From Herbaspirillum rhizosphaerae (GTDB taxonomy: Bacteria > Pseudomonadota > Gammaproteobacteria > Burkholderiales > Burkholderiaceae_D): a stretch of DNA of 64,000 bases. Within the stretch, counting starts at the first letter, position 1; each line of letters starts with the position of its first letter. The notes below the pieces were generated by a model. That model was not told where the DNA came from. It ran no database searches and saw nothing but the letters and a program-made list of their open reading frames with translations. Where the stretch lies: positions 434,001 through 498,000 of the forward strand of contig NZ_LFLU01000001.1 of NCBI RefSeq assembly GCF_001189965.1, given 5' to 3'. The translations under genes and the position numbers were made by a program. Of this stretch, positions 44,582 through 53,275 are shown piece after piece.

Positions 44582-45442
44582 TCAGGTGATCTGGACGATA
44601 TCGGGGCGTATTTTCAAGAGACTGGCAAAGATCGTCTCGAGCGTGGAGGCGCTTGCCGTCGTATAAGCCCTCAGGGCCTCCGGCGGGGTGTTGTTGTTGC
44701 ACAGTGCGCGTTCCTCCAGCAAACGCTGCAGCTGGCGCGTGACCGCTTCGCCGGTGTCGATGATGACAGGCGATGCCAAACCGGCGTGACGGGCGGCGGA
44801 TTCGATCAGTGCGCCGACAAAAGGATAGTGCGTGCAACCGAGCACCAGGGTGTCGGCGCCTTGTGCAATGAGCGGCGCCACATATTGATCGACCAGTCTG
44901 GCGGTGACGGCGGAAGACAGTTCGCCCTTTTCGATCTGATCGACGAGGCCGACGCAGGCTTGCGACAGGAAGCGCACCTCGCTCGTCGCGGCGATCTGCT
45001 CGCGCAGCTGGATAAAACGCTTGCTGGCCAGGGTGCTGCGGGTGGCGAGAACGCCGACAATCCTGCTTTTGCTTTGTGCCGCAGCCGGCTTGAGGCCGGG
45101 CTCGATGCCGACCACGATCAGTTGCGGCCAGCGCCGGCGGATGGCCTGGATGGCGGCGGCGGTGGCGGTATTGCAGGCGACCACCAGCGCTTTGATGCCT
45201 GCCTCCACCAGGAAGCCGGCAACCGCCAGCGAGCGTTCGACGATCTGCTGTTCTTCCTTGTCGCCGTAGGGCGCATAGCCGGAGTCGGCGAAATACAGCA
45301 GCTTTTCTCGCGGCAGCGCCACGCGGACATGACGCAGCACCGACAAACCGCCGATGCCGGAATCGAAAATGCCGATGGGCGCATCGGCGGCCATCGGCAT
45401 CGGTATTGCCTGCGATTGTGACGGTAAAGCTGCGCCGGTCAT
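44582..45442 (-). CDS. murI: Glutamate racemase
   Basis: 286 residues. MurI supplies D-glutamate for peptidoglycan. The two catalytic cysteines are in VACNTATAAA and LGCTHYPF; the N-terminal IGIFDSGIGGLSVL block is typical. ATG 45442 has GGAG 12 bp upstream; a TTG two codons earlier is possible, and a shorter start near the IGIFDSG block would fit the family's usual length of about 265-270 better. The N-terminal 20 residues are not conserved. It lies 52 bp downstream of the class I fumarase and may share its transcript. Confidence 0.95.
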   Translation of the reverse strand: MTGAALPSQSQAIPMPMAADAPIGIFDSGIGGLSVLRHVRVALPREKLLYFADSGYAPYGDKEEQQIVERSLAVAGFLVEAGIKALVVACNTATAAAIQAIRRRWPQLIVVGIEPGLKPAAAQSKSRIVGVLATRSTLASKRFIQLREQIAATSEVRFLSQACVGLVDQIEKGELSSAVTARLVDQYVAPLIAQGADTLVLGCTHYPFVGALIESAARHAGLASPVIIDTGEAVTRQLQRLLEERALCNNNTPPEALRAYTTASASTLETIFASLLKIRPDIVQIT

Positions 45443-45494
45443 CAGCAAACGGTCTCCGGTTGCAGCTTTGCCTGTGTCGCTTGTTGCAGCGTCA

Positions 45495-47039
45495 TCATGC
45501 CGTCGTGACAGGAATCTTGCTCAGCGCAGTGTTGGTGGCGATCTTTTCCTTCCACTCGGCAGGACCGGTGTTGTGCACCGAGATGCCGTTGGCGTCGACC
45601 GCCACGGTAACCGGCATGTCCTTGACGTCGAACTCGTAGATCGCTTCCATGCCCAGATCGGCAAAACCCAGCACCTTGGCCGACTTGATCGCCTTGGACA
45701 CCAGATACGCCGAACCGCCGACCGCCATCAGGTAAGCCGACTTGTGCTTCTTGATCGCCTCGATGGCGGCTGGGCCGCGTTCCGACTTGCCGATCATGGA
45801 GATCAGGCCGGTTTGCTCCAGCATCATGTCGGTGAATTTGTCCATGCGCGTGGCAGTCGTCGGGCCGGCAGGGCCAACCACTTCGTCGCGCACCGGATCG
45901 ACCGGGCCGACGTAGTAGATCACGCGGTTGGTGAAGTCGACCGGCAGCTTCTCGCCCTTGGCCAGCATCTCCTGGATACGCTTGTGCGCGGCATCGCGGC
46001 CGGTCAGCATCTTGCCGTTCAGCAGCAGGGTCTGGCCCGGCTTCCACGAAGCGACTTCTTCCTTGGTCAGCGTGTCGAGGTTGACGCTCTTGGATTTCTC
46101 GGTGTCCGGCACCCAGTGCACTTCAGGCCATTCGGACAGCGACGGCGGCTCCATGTAGGCCGGGCCGGAACCGTCCAGCACGAAGTGGCCGTGGCGGGTT
46201 GCCGCGCAGTTGGGGATCATCGCGACCGGCTTGGAAGCCGCATGCGTCGGATGCATCATGATCTTGACGTCGAGCACGGTGGTCAGGCCGCCCAGGCCTT
46301 GCGCGCCGATACCGAGCGCATTGACCTTGTCGCACAGTTCGATGCGCAGCTCTTCGGTCTTGTTTTGGGGACCGCGCTGCTTCAGTTCGTACATGTCGAT
46401 GTCGTCCATCAGCACTTCCTTGGCCATCAGCATGGCCTTCTCGGCAGTGCCGCCGATGCCGATGCCCAGCATGCCCGGAGGACACCAGCCGGCGCCCATG
46501 GTCGGCACGGTCTTCAGGACCCAGTCCACCAGCGAGTCGGAAGGATTGAGCATGACGAACTTGGTCTTGTTCTCGGAACCGCCGCCCTTGGCCGCGATAC
46601 GCACGTCGACGGTGTTGCCCGGCACCAGTTCCATGTGGATCACGGCGGGGGTGTTGTCCTTGGTGTTCTTGCGTTCGAATTGCGGGTCGGCCACGATCGA
46701 CGCGCGCAGCACGTTGTCGGGATGGCTGTAGCCCTGACGCACGCCCTGGTTGACGGCGTCGGCGATGGAGCCGCTGCCGAAACCTTCAAAGCGCACGCCC
46801 ATGCCGATCTTCAGGAACACGTTGACGATGCCGGTATCCTGGCAGATCGGACGCTTGCCTTCGGCGCACATGCGCGAATTGGTCAGGATCTGGGCGATGG
46901 AATCCTTCGCGGCCGGGCTTTGCTCCAGCTCATAGGCGCGCGCCAGATGCTGGATGTAGTCCACCGGATGGTAATAGCTGATGTATTGCAGCGCGGCGGC
47001 TACGGATTCGATGAGATCGTCTTGCTTGATGATGGTCAT
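45495..47039 (-). CDS. fumA: Fumarate hydratase class I (iron-sulfur)
   Basis: 514 residues, oxygen-sensitive [4Fe-4S] fumarase. Alpha and beta domains are fused in one chain. The cluster cysteines are likely those in PICQDTGIVN, WCPPGMLGIG and PNCAATRHGHF. The C-terminal beta part has VGPAGPTTATRMDK and the GKSERGPAAIEAIKKH region. ATG 47039 is the start; the open frame continues upstream without similarity. The cell also carries FumC at 1219, so it can choose between a fast iron enzyme and an iron-free one. Gene order UPF0114 - fumA - murI on the minus strand is close enough for one transcript. Confidence 0.95.
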   Translation of the reverse strand: MTIIKQDDLIESVAAALQYISYYHPVDYIQHLARAYELEQSPAAKDSIAQILTNSRMCAEGKRPICQDTGIVNVFLKIGMGVRFEGFGSGSIADAVNQGVRQGYSHPDNVLRASIVADPQFERKNTKDNTPAVIHMELVPGNTVDVRIAAKGGGSENKTKFVMLNPSDSLVDWVLKTVPTMGAGWCPPGMLGIGIGGTAEKAMLMAKEVLMDDIDMYELKQRGPQNKTEELRIELCDKVNALGIGAQGLGGLTTVLDVKIMMHPTHAASKPVAMIPNCAATRHGHFVLDGSGPAYMEPPSLSEWPEVHWVPDTEKSKSVNLDTLTKEEVASWKPGQTLLLNGKMLTGRDAAHKRIQEMLAKGEKLPVDFTNRVIYYVGPVDPVRDEVVGPAGPTTATRMDKFTDMMLEQTGLISMIGKSERGPAAIEAIKKHKSAYLMAVGGSAYLVSKAIKSAKVLGFADLGMEAIYEFDVKDMPVTVAVDANGISVHNTGPAEWKEKIATNTALSKIPVTTA

Positions 47040-47071
47040 GGCTGGTTCTCTCGGGTTAATTAAAAGGGCTG

Positions 47072-47695
47072 TCAATGCGGTCCGGGCGGCTCGGACGGCT
47101 CCTGCGGATGGCTCATGAGGCGGTCGCAGTAAGCGATCGCCATGGCGGACAACAGAAAGGTGATATGGATGCCGGTCTGCGCCAGCAAGGTCTTGACGTC
47201 GTACAGGTTGGCGTTGATGAAGGTCTTGAGCAGATGGATGGACGAGATGCCGATGATCGCCGTGGCGAGCTTCACCTTCAGCACGGAAGCGTTCACGTGC
47301 GACAGCCACTCGGGCTGGTCGGGATGGCTTTCCAGGTTCATGCGCGAGACGAAGGTCTCGTAGCCGCCGACGATCACCATGATCAGCAGATTGGAAATCA
47401 TCACCACGTCGATCAGCGCCAGCACCACCAGCATGATGGTTTGCTCGTTGAGTTTTTCCGGGCGCAGCGCGCCGTCGATGGCGACGGCGTCGAGGATGTG
47501 TTCCAACGATGCGGCATTGCCCATGGCCGCGCCGATCAGATCGCTCAGCTCGACCCAGAAGTGATAGACATAGACGCACTGCGCCAGGATCAGGCCAAGA
47601 TACAAAGGCAACTGCAGCCACCTGCTCATGAAAATCAGATTGGGCAGGATGCCGATCTTTTGCTTGCCGGAAGAAGCGGGGCGGGTGTCTTTCAT
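47072..47695 (-). CDS. UPF0114 (YqhA-like) membrane protein
   Basis: 207 residues with about four hydrophobic helices (QLPLYLGLILAQCVYVYHFW, VVLALIDVVMISNLLIMVIV, VKLATAIIGISSIHLLKTFI, IHITFLLSAMAIAY). The block IVGGYETFVSRM matches the UPF0114/YqhA family, inner-membrane proteins of unknown function. It lies 32 bp upstream of fumA on the same strand and is probably the first gene of that transcript. Confidence 0.85.
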   Translation of the reverse strand: MKDTRPASSGKQKIGILPNLIFMSRWLQLPLYLGLILAQCVYVYHFWVELSDLIGAAMGNAASLEHILDAVAIDGALRPEKLNEQTIMLVVLALIDVVMISNLLIMVIVGGYETFVSRMNLESHPDQPEWLSHVNASVLKVKLATAIIGISSIHLLKTFINANLYDVKTLLAQTGIHITFLLSAMAIAYCDRLMSHPQEPSEPPGPH

Positions 47696-48242
47696 TGGCG
47701 CGAATCTTAAAAGTCGTAGAGTTGAAACCGGAGGTGTCTGCGCAGCGCGGGAGCGGCGACGCTTTGTCCAATCGTTGCCGATATGCCGACGATACTCGCT
47801 CGGTATCTAGTCTGGCGCGCCGTCGCAAGCTGCGGACGAATTCAGGCCGCTATTTTACACTCCCTTGCCGCTCTCTTGGCGGCAGAGCGCGATTCCATCC
47901 CGATCGCTGCCTATCCGCCCGGCAAATGCGATAATGCAGGCGGGCAATATCGCAAGACGGATGCTTTGCAAACTTCACTTCATCGCTGCGGTCTGACCTT
48001 CGGATAATCGTGCGCGCCGCTGTGAACGACGCGCAGACGCCGCTTCCGGCCGGTCATCAATTCAGAAGGTGTAAGGACTGAGTAAGTGAAAACGCCTATG
48101 TTTTGCGAAAAGCAAAGTTGCTCGTTTTGCGGAACGCAAAAACAAATCGGTTTTTAAGAAGCATGAAAACCGGAGTTTGCGGAACGCGAAAAACGAACCG
48201 CTTTTGCAAAAAGCAAAAATCATCAATCGCAGGAGACTAATC
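47696..48242. other. 547-bp divergent control region upstream of acs
   Basis: No gene. It contains a cluster of four TTTGC-N5-GCAAA-type palindromes (48101-48220, listed separately), a hairpin CGGTTTT / AAAACCG (48148-48171) between the second and third, and a GC-rich dyad near 47870. Promoters for UPF0114-fumA and for acs must both lie here. Confidence 0.5.
48101..48220 (+). promoter_or_regulatory. Four TTTGC-N5-GCAAA palindromes in front of acs
   Basis: Site 1 TTTTGCGAAAAGCAAA (48101-48116); site 2 GTTTTGCGGAACGCAAAAAC (48124-48143); site 3 GTTTGCGGAACGCGAAAAAC (48175-48194); site 4 CTTTTGCAAAAAGCAAAA (48201-48218). The last lies 25 bp before the acs start. Repetition of the same dyad four times indicates cooperative binding of one regulator; the TTTGC/GCAAA arms resemble sites of short-chain fatty acid regulators (ScfR/RamB type), and the GCGGAACGC centres resemble IclR-type operators. 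The factor is unknown. Confidence 0.6.
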
Positions 48243-50225
48243 GTGGCAGATATTCAAACCTTCAAGCAGGAAAACCGTGTATTCGCTCCACCGGCAGAAT
48301 TCGTAAAAAATGCCACCGTATCCGGCATGGATGCCTACAACGCCTTGTGCGCCGAAGCCGAGCGCGACTACGAAGGCTTCTGGGCCCGCCTCGCGCGTGA
48401 AAACCTGCAATGGAAAAAGCCCTTCACCAAGACCCTGAACGAGTCCAACGCACCGTTCTACAAATGGTTTGAAGACGGCCAGATCAACGTTTCGTACAAC
48501 TGCCTCGACGTCAATCTTGAAAACGGCAATGCCGACAAGACCGCCGTCATCTTCGAATCCGACGACGCCAAAGTCACCCGCGTCACCTATCGCGAACTGC
48601 ACAAGAAGGTCTGCCATTTCGCCAACGGCCTCAAGTCGCTGGGCGTGAAGAAGGGCGATCGCGTCGTCATCTACATGCCGATGTCGGTCGAGGGCGTCGC
48701 CGCCATGCAAGCCTGCGCCCGCATCGGCGCCACGCACTCGGTGGTGTTCGGCGGCTTCTCCGCCAAGTCGCTGCAGGAACGCGTGATCGATGCCGGCGCA
48801 GTCGCCGTCATCACCGCCGACTATCAGGTGCGCGGCGGCAAGCAGCTGCCGTTGAAATCCATCGTCGATGAAGCGATCGCCATGGGCGGTTGCGATACTC
48901 TCAAAAACGTCATCGTCTACAAGCGCGCCGGCGCCGACATCAACTGGGTCGCAGGTCGCGACCTCTGGCTGCATGACGTCGTCGCCCATCAGTCCGACGT
49001 CTGCGAACCGGAATGGGTCGACGCCGAACATCCGCTCTTCATCCTCTACACCTCCGGCTCCACCGGCAAACCGAAGGGCGTGCAGCACGCCTCCGGCGGC
49101 TACCTGCTGTGGGCCGTGCTGACGATGAAGTGGACCTTCGACATCAAGCCCGACGACATCTACTGGTGCACCGCCGACATCGGCTGGATCACCGGCCACA
49201 CCTATATCGCCTACGGTCCGCTGGCTGTCGGCGCCACGCAGATTGTGTTCGAAGGCGTGCCGACCTATCCGAACGCCGGCCGTTTCTGGGACATGGTCCA
49301 ACGCCACAAGGCCACCATTTTCTACACCGCGCCGACCGCGATCCGCTCGCTGATCAAAGCCGCCGACGCCGACGAAAAAATCCATCCGAAGCAATACGAC
49401 CTGTCGTCATTGCGATTGCTGGGTTCGGTCGGCGAGCCGATCAATCCGGAAGCCTGGATGTGGTACTACAAGAACATCGGCCAGGAAAAATGTCCGATCG
49501 TCGACACCTTCTGGCAAACCGAAACCGGCGGCCACATGATTTCGCCGCTGCCGGGCGCCACGCTGCAAGTGCCGGGTTCCTGCACGTTGCCGCTGCCGGG
49601 CATCACCGCCGCCATCGTCGACGAAACCGGCAACGATCTGCCCAACGGTACCGGCGGCATCCTGGTCGTCAAGCGTCCGTGGCCATCCATGATCCGCACC
49701 ATCTGGAACGATCCCGAGCGTTTCAAGAAGAGCTATTTCCCTGAAGAATTCGGCGGCAAGGTCTATCTCGCCGGCGACGGCGCAATCCGCAACAAGGAAA
49801 CCGGCAACTTCACCATCACCGGCCGCATCGACGACGTGCTCAACGTCTCCGGTCACCGCATGGGCACGATGGAAATCGAATCCGCGCTGGTCGCCAATCC
49901 CATCGTGGCCGAAGCCGCCGTGGTCGGCAAACCGGATGAAACCACGGGCGAATCGATCTGCGCCTTCGTGGTCCTGAAGCGTCCGCGTCCGACCGGCGAC
50001 GAAGCCAAGGCCATCGCCAAAGAGCTGCGCGACTGGGTCGCCAAGGAAATCGGCCCCATCGCCAAACCGAAGGAAATCCGCTTCGGCGATAACCTCCCCA
50101 AGACCCGCTCCGGCAAGATCATGCGCCGCCTACTGCGCGTGCTGGCCAAGGGCGAAGACATCACGCAGGATATTTCCACACTGGAAAATCCGGCCATCTT
50201 GGATCAGTTGAAAGAAGCGCAATAA
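48243..50225 (+). CDS. acs: Acetyl-CoA synthetase
   Basis: 660 residues, AMP-forming. It makes acetyl-CoA from acetate, ATP and CoA in the cytosol. Adenylation motifs: [20 protein letters not shown], the WQTETGG block, and [20 protein letters not shown]. The C-terminal [14 protein letters not shown] contains the lysine that is acetylated for control in Acs enzymes. Start GTG 48243, 7 bp after AGGAG; the frame extends 22 codons further up but into the palindrome cluster. Length and all motifs are normal. The four palindromes in front suggest tight carbon-source control. Confidence 0.96.
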   Translation: MADIQTFKQENRVFAPPAEFVKNATVSGMDAYNALCAEAERDYEGFWARLARENLQWKKPFTKTLNESNAPFYKWFEDGQINVSYNCLDVNLENGNADKTAVIFESDDAKVTRVTYRELHKKVCHFANGLKSLGVKKGDRVVIYMPMSVEGVAAMQACARIGATHSVVFGGFSAKSLQERVIDAGAVAVITADYQVRGGKQLPLKSIVDEAIAMGGCDTLKNVIVYKRAGADINWVAGRDLWLHDVVAHQSDVCEPEWVDAEHPLFILYTSGSTGKPKGVQHASGGYLLWAVLTMKWTFDIKPDDIYWCTADIGWITGHTYIAYGPLAVGATQIVFEGVPTYPNAGRFWDMVQRHKATIFYTAPTAIRSLIKAADADEKIHPKQYDLSSLRLLGSVGEPINPEAWMWYYKNIGQEKCPIVDTFWQTETGGHMISPLPGATLQVPGSCTLPLPGITAAIVDETGNDLPNGTGGILVVKRPWPSMIRTIWNDPERFKKSYFPEEFGGKVYLAGDGAIRNKETGNFTITGRIDDVLNVSGHRMGTMEIESALVANPIVAEAAVVGKPDETTGESICAFVVLKRPRPTGDEAKAIAKELRDWVAKEIGPIAKPKEIRFGDNLPKTRSGKIMRRLLRVLAKGEDITQDISTLENPAILDQLKEAQ

Positions 50226-50335
50226 GGTTTGGCCGATTGCCGGGAAGACCGGGCGGGTAGAGCAGCAAGCCCGCCAAAGCCCGGCGATTGATGGCAATCA
50301 GGCAAGCAGCAATGAAGCAACAGTGGAGCAACAGC

Positions 50336-50365
50336 GGCGGCGCAGTAATGCGCCGCCATTATTTT
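50336..50365 (+). terminator. Rho-independent terminator of acs
   Basis: GGCGGCGCA (50336-50344) / TGCGCCGCC (50349-50357), GTAA tetraloop, then ATTATTTTTT. Confidence 0.85.
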
Positions 50366-50409
50366 TTAGGGAGTGAGAGGAGAAAACCATCTCATTTTCT
50401 GAAAAATGT

Positions 50410-50418
50410 TGCTATAAT
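50410..50418 (+). promoter_or_regulatory. tRNA-Ser promoter (extended -10)
   Basis: TGCTATAAT: consensus -10 with the TG extension; no good -35. A short hairpin GGCTTCG / CGAAGCC lies between it and the tRNA. Confidence 0.6.
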
Positions 50419-50450
50419 CGGCGGCTTCGCTAAAAACGAAGCCAAATTCC

Positions 50451-50541
50451 GGAGAGATGGATGAGTGGTTGAAGTCGCACGCCTGGAAAGCGTGTATAGG
50501 TTAATAGCCTATCGGGGGTTCGAATCCCCCTCTCTCCGCCA
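50451..50541 (+). tRNA. tRNA-Ser (GGA anticodon)
   Basis: 91-nt class II tRNA: acceptor GGAGAGA / TCTCTCC, D-loop GAGTGGTTGAAG, anticodon loop CTGGAAA (GGA), long variable arm, T-loop GGTTCGAAT, discriminator G and encoded CCA. Its 3' end is a common integration site, and a partial copy of that end lies 126 bp downstream. Confidence 0.97.
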
Positions 50542-50547
50542 GAATAC

Positions 50548-50578
50548 AAATGCCCGCACCAGCGGGCATTTTCTTTAT
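50548..50578 (+). terminator. Rho-independent terminator of tRNA-Ser
   Basis: AAATGCCCGC (50548-50557) / GCGGGCATTT (50562-50571), ACCA loop, then TCTTT. Confidence 0.8.
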
Positions 50579-50587
50579 GGAGAGAAG

Positions 50588-50646
50588 AAAGCCGCCTGCG
50601 CGGCTTTCGCGGGGGATTCGAAGGGAATCGCTTGCAAGCGATTCCG
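50588..50646. repeat. Hairpin cluster with a 22-bp perfect palindrome
   Basis: GAAAGCCGC (50588-50596) / GCGGCTTTC (50601-50609) is followed by a perfect 22-bp palindrome at 50625-50646 whose half is GGAATCGCTTG. Both sit between the tRNA-Ser terminator and the partial tRNA repeat. Confidence 0.5.
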
Positions 50647-50666
50647 CGGCCTGCGCCTGTGTAGGC

Positions 50667-50683
50667 GGAATCCCCCTCCGCCA
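50667..50683 (+). repeat. Partial repeat of the tRNA-Ser 3' end (att-like)
   Basis: GGAATCCCCCTCCGCCA repeats the end of the tRNA gene (GAATCCCCCTC, TCT missing, CCGCCA). Such a copy beside an integrase fragment is what a decayed attachment site looks like. Confidence 0.5.
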
Positions 50684-50693
50684 AGTTGCAGCT

Positions 50694-50742
50694 AACCCCT
50701 TGAAATGCCAGAATGTCAGGCTACATCAAGGGGTTTTGTTTT
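50694..50742 (+). terminator. Rho-independent terminator before the integrase fragment
   Basis: AACCCCTTGA (50694-50703) / TCAAGGGGTT (50726-50735), then TTGTTTTTTG. Confidence 0.7.
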
Positions 50743-50826
50743 TTGTATAGTACATGAGCGGGTACAAAAGCAGCTACAAGCAGCGGATACTGGGGGGTAG
50801 CCACACACGACCCTATGCCACAATAC

Positions 50827-50985
50827 ATGTTCAAAAGTCCTCGCGGGATAGGCTATATATTCCGGCGAGCTGTCCCTGCCGATATTCAGCAAATCATCGG
50901 AAAACGAGAATTCAAGCATTCGCTCGGTGGAGATTTCCGCAGAGCAAGTACGCGCTGTCGAGAGTTGGCTGTGGATACTGGATAG
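50827..50985 (+). pseudogene. Tyrosine-integrase N-terminal fragment
   Basis: 52 codons from ATG 50827 to TAG 50983. The piece GYIFRRAVPADIQQIIGKRE, followed by a KHSLGGDFRRASTRCRELAV-type stretch, is the N-terminal arm-binding domain (DUF6538 type) of phage/island tyrosine integrases. The catalytic domain with its R-H-R-Y residues is missing: the frame stops and a different gene fragment begins. With the tRNA-Ser gene and the partial att repeat just upstream, this marks the tRNA-side end of a former integrative element. Confidence 0.7.
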
Positions 50986-51271
50986 AGGAGGCTCGACGCC
51001 TTACCTTGTCGCAGTGGCAGATTCGGCGCATGCCCCTAACAATGAAGAAAGAAGGGCTGCGTTGCGAAACGCTGCGAGCACTAAAGCTCGTATCGCTGTT
51101 TACGGGGGTCGAGAAGTAATTCGTGCGTTAGTCGACTTTGAAAATTCAGGTGCGCGTATCGTTGATACCGAAGGAAAAGAATTCTTTCTCGTACTTATAA
51201 GTGCGATGCGAAATAATGCTGAGGTTTCAAAGACCGATATTGAAATACTTTTGTTAGGCAGTAACGCTTGA
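50927..51271 (+). pseudogene. Gene fragment fused behind the integrase remnant
   Basis: The first 20 codons from GTG 50927 overlap the integrase fragment in another frame and are not meaningful. From about 50986 the frame is coherent: AALRNAASTKARIAVYGGRE, a VDFENSGARI stretch, and FLVLISAMRNNAEVSKTDIE near the end. This looks like the C-terminal half of small single-helix membrane proteins of unknown function that I have seen in accessory regions (from memory). The N-terminal half, which would carry the membrane helix, is missing, so a deletion has joined two truncated genes. No ribosome site is evident. Confidence 0.45.
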
Positions 51272-51308
51272 TTTGACATTGTGTTCATCTCTTAGTGAGG
51301 GCTTTCGA

Positions 51309-51803
51309 ATGGCGCTGCTTGAAAATCTCGATATCGACCAACTCAACAATATGGTTCCTGCATTCAACAAGGAGTCGGACCGTGGAGCGGCGATACTTGC
51401 TGGAAGTTTTCTTGAACACTACCTGGGATTATTTCTTCGCTCCCATACTGTTGAAAAAGCAGTTGCTGACAAGCTATTTGGAAGCATGGGGCCGCTCGCG
51501 ACTTTTTCACAACGAATAGCGATTGCATATGCATTTGGGTTTATCGACAAAGAAGCATTCGCCAATCTCGAACAAATACGTAAGATACGAAATCACTTCG
51601 CTCATAATCCGATAAACGCGACATTTGACGATGATGAGGTAAAAAAGAGGGTGTTATTGCTTTCGACTTATGGTGGCGAAGCCAAGAATTACAGCAATAG
51701 TCATGCTCGGCAAGTCTACTTATTCACGTGCGCCCTTTTTTGCGGAAAATTCAACAAGTCCATGCGTGAACGTTCTCTGGCATCAGGTGCCGTTGAACGA
51801 TAA
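51309..51803 (+). CDS. MltR/DUF4145-like protein, first gene of an AT-rich cassette
   Basis: 164 residues. ILAGSFLEHYLGLFL, then GSMGPLATFSQRIAIAYAFG and LEQIRKIRNHFAHNP give the pattern of the MltR / DUF4145 superfamily: an all-helical fold with the R-x-x-R-N-x-x-x-H/A signature also known from HEPN-like proteins. E. coli MltR represses the mannitol operon, but there are no mannitol genes here, so regulation of sugars is unlikely. GAGGG lies 8 bp before ATG 51309. It is followed 11 bp later by an HNH-like gene and then an unknown gene on the same strand, all markedly AT-rich. Confidence 0.65.
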   Translation: MALLENLDIDQLNNMVPAFNKESDRGAAILAGSFLEHYLGLFLRSHTVEKAVADKLFGSMGPLATFSQRIAIAYAFGFIDKEAFANLEQIRKIRNHFAHNPINATFDDDEVKKRVLLLSTYGGEAKNYSNSHARQVYLFTCALFCGKFNKSMRERSLASGAVER

Positions 51804-51814
51804 AGGGCTTAAAA

Positions 51815-52591
51815 ATGGATATATTTTTCGCGCCGTATCATGATGACCAGTGTTGCCTATGCGGGTCGTCGGAATCCCTTACGGGAGAGCATAAGATAAA
51901 AGCTTCAGCTCTCCGAAAAATTTTCGGAAATGATGCGATGGTCATCGGTAAGTTTGATGGTAAGAGTAAGCCGCGCCCGGCACAGGGACCGAAATCGAGT
52001 GCCTTTCATTTTGCCGTCCCCCTGTGCGCTTCTTGCAATAGCACTCGCACTCAAGCGCCCGACTGCGAGTTCGACCGCTTTCATGCTCTGGTTTCGACAT
52101 CACTAGCTACAGGTCGCACTCCGGATGAAGTGTTCAACATGCGGGAATACGAGATTGGGTCAGAGCCATACTTAAATGTATTTCGCTACTTTGCCAAACT
52201 CTTGTGTTGCCATGTGGCAGAATCAGGTGGTCCTCGGCCACTAGCAGTAAGTGAATTCGCTCTAGGGAATATGGATAGAAATGTCGTGTTGCTGCACATT
52301 GATGCAGACCCAATCTATGCAGCTTATGAAAGTAGTTTAGGAGAGAATCGGTTCGCTGGACATGGGGGACTTATCGTTCCTGTTGATGCAGAAACAGAAC
52401 TCGCTACAGGTTTCAGAAGTTCTATAATTCTTGGTGCAGTTCGTTATATCTTTTTCGTTCGCTTTGATTCTATGGTGGGAAGGGAACTCCGCACCTATCA
52501 TCATGATTTTTGGCTCAAATGCGAAGCAGCATATCGTGATGCAGTTGCAAATCCTATATCGGAGGAGCAGCGATATTTTTTGGGCGTCTAG
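51815..52591 (+). CDS. HNH-like protein, second gene of the cassette
   Basis: 258 residues. The N-terminal 75 residues carry the zinc-binding frame of an HNH nuclease: C13/C14 and C16 in QCCLCGS, then LTGEHKI with H26, and PLCASCNSTRTQ with C71, C74 and N75. The spacing fits an HNH fold with an insertion. The remaining 180 residues are not recognised. DNA or RNA cutting is plausible but the full catalytic set is not certain. It lies 11 bp after the MltR-like gene and about 40 bp before the third gene, consistent with one operon. Confidence 0.6.
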   Translation: MDIFFAPYHDDQCCLCGSSESLTGEHKIKASALRKIFGNDAMVIGKFDGKSKPRPAQGPKSSAFHFAVPLCASCNSTRTQAPDCEFDRFHALVSTSLATGRTPDEVFNMREYEIGSEPYLNVFRYFAKLLCCHVAESGGPRPLAVSEFALGNMDRNVVLLHIDADPIYAAYESSLGENRFAGHGGLIVPVDAETELATGFRSSIILGAVRYIFFVRFDSMVGRELRTYHHDFWLKCEAAYRDAVANPISEEQRYFLGV

Positions 52592-52630
52592 CTCCGTGTG
52601 CCGAATTATCTATTTTTCGAAAGGTGTTAC

Positions 52631-53083
52631 GTGACACGTGAACGATTTTTGGTGAAAACCTTTGGTGATAATCCCGACGGGGTTCGGTTAGGTCTGGTCA
52701 AAGTGCTGCAGCTTCTGGATACGTATCAGAGCGCTGTCATTGTAGTGCCAAATATTGGTAACGTAAAAGGTTCTATGCTCGCTAGTGTCTTAGGAGAAGA
52801 CACTACAAAAAAACTTTTGAAGGACAGAGAAATCACATTTCCTGATGGGAAAAAGATTTTTATATGTGGCCAGAGTGCTCTTAAAAAATATCGTGATCAC
52901 GATGTGTATCTGGATTTGTGGGGAAGTAAATTCTCAATCAAAGATATTGAAAATATGAGCTACTGGAGGGCCGTTGTACTTGTTACCTGGGGCCTTGATG
53001 ATTCGGTGGAATGGGTCAAGGAATATGATGTCCTTACGATACATGACGATGGGAATACAGGAAATACCGACTTGATGGGTTAA
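52631..53083 (+). CDS. Unknown protein, third gene of the cassette
   Basis: 150 residues, not recognised. GTG 52631 is preferred (AAAGGTG 6 bp upstream); a GTG at 52598 would add 11 residues. Visible features: AVIVVPNIGNVKGSMLASVLG, a strand-loop-helix that could be a nucleotide- or DNA-handling turn, and an acidic C-terminus with AVVLVTWGLDDSVEWVKEYD. No signal peptide or membrane helix. Very AT-rich codon use compared with the chromosome. The downstream 53084-53199 is non-coding and AT-rich. Confidence 0.5.
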   Translation: MTRERFLVKTFGDNPDGVRLGLVKVLQLLDTYQSAVIVVPNIGNVKGSMLASVLGEDTTKKLLKDREITFPDGKKIFICGQSALKKYRDHDVYLDLWGSKFSIKDIENMSYWRAVVLVTWGLDDSVEWVKEYDVLTIHDDGNTGNTDLMG

Positions 53084-53199
53084 TACAAAGTTCGGTATTA
53101 TTTTAAGTGTAGATGCATTTTTCTCTAAATTGTAAGTCATTATTTTTTAATATTTTTATTCTCAATGGTCAGACTCTCCCTCTCCTCCTGAATACAGAA

Positions 53200-53226
53200 A
53201 GGCCGCCTGATTGGCGGCCTTTTTCA
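53200..53226. terminator. Bidirectional terminator between the cassette and the carbamoyltransferase
   Basis: AGGCCGCC (53200-53207) / GGCGGCCT (53213-53220), 5-nt loop, TTTTC on the right and GAAA on the left. Confidence 0.8.
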
Positions 53227-53275
53227 TTTGTGCTATTCATCGTCGTCCGCTACGTCACGCTTGCGGACGTCGCGC

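Noticed and set aside
48101-48220. Repeats in front of acs as a CRISPR-like array
   Set aside because: Units are short palindromes with uneven spacing and no constant-length unique spacers; they read as operators.
50754-51119. 121-codon frame starting upstream of the integrase fragment
   Set aside because: It is the wrong frame of the integrase remnant; the family signature appears only in the frame from 50827.
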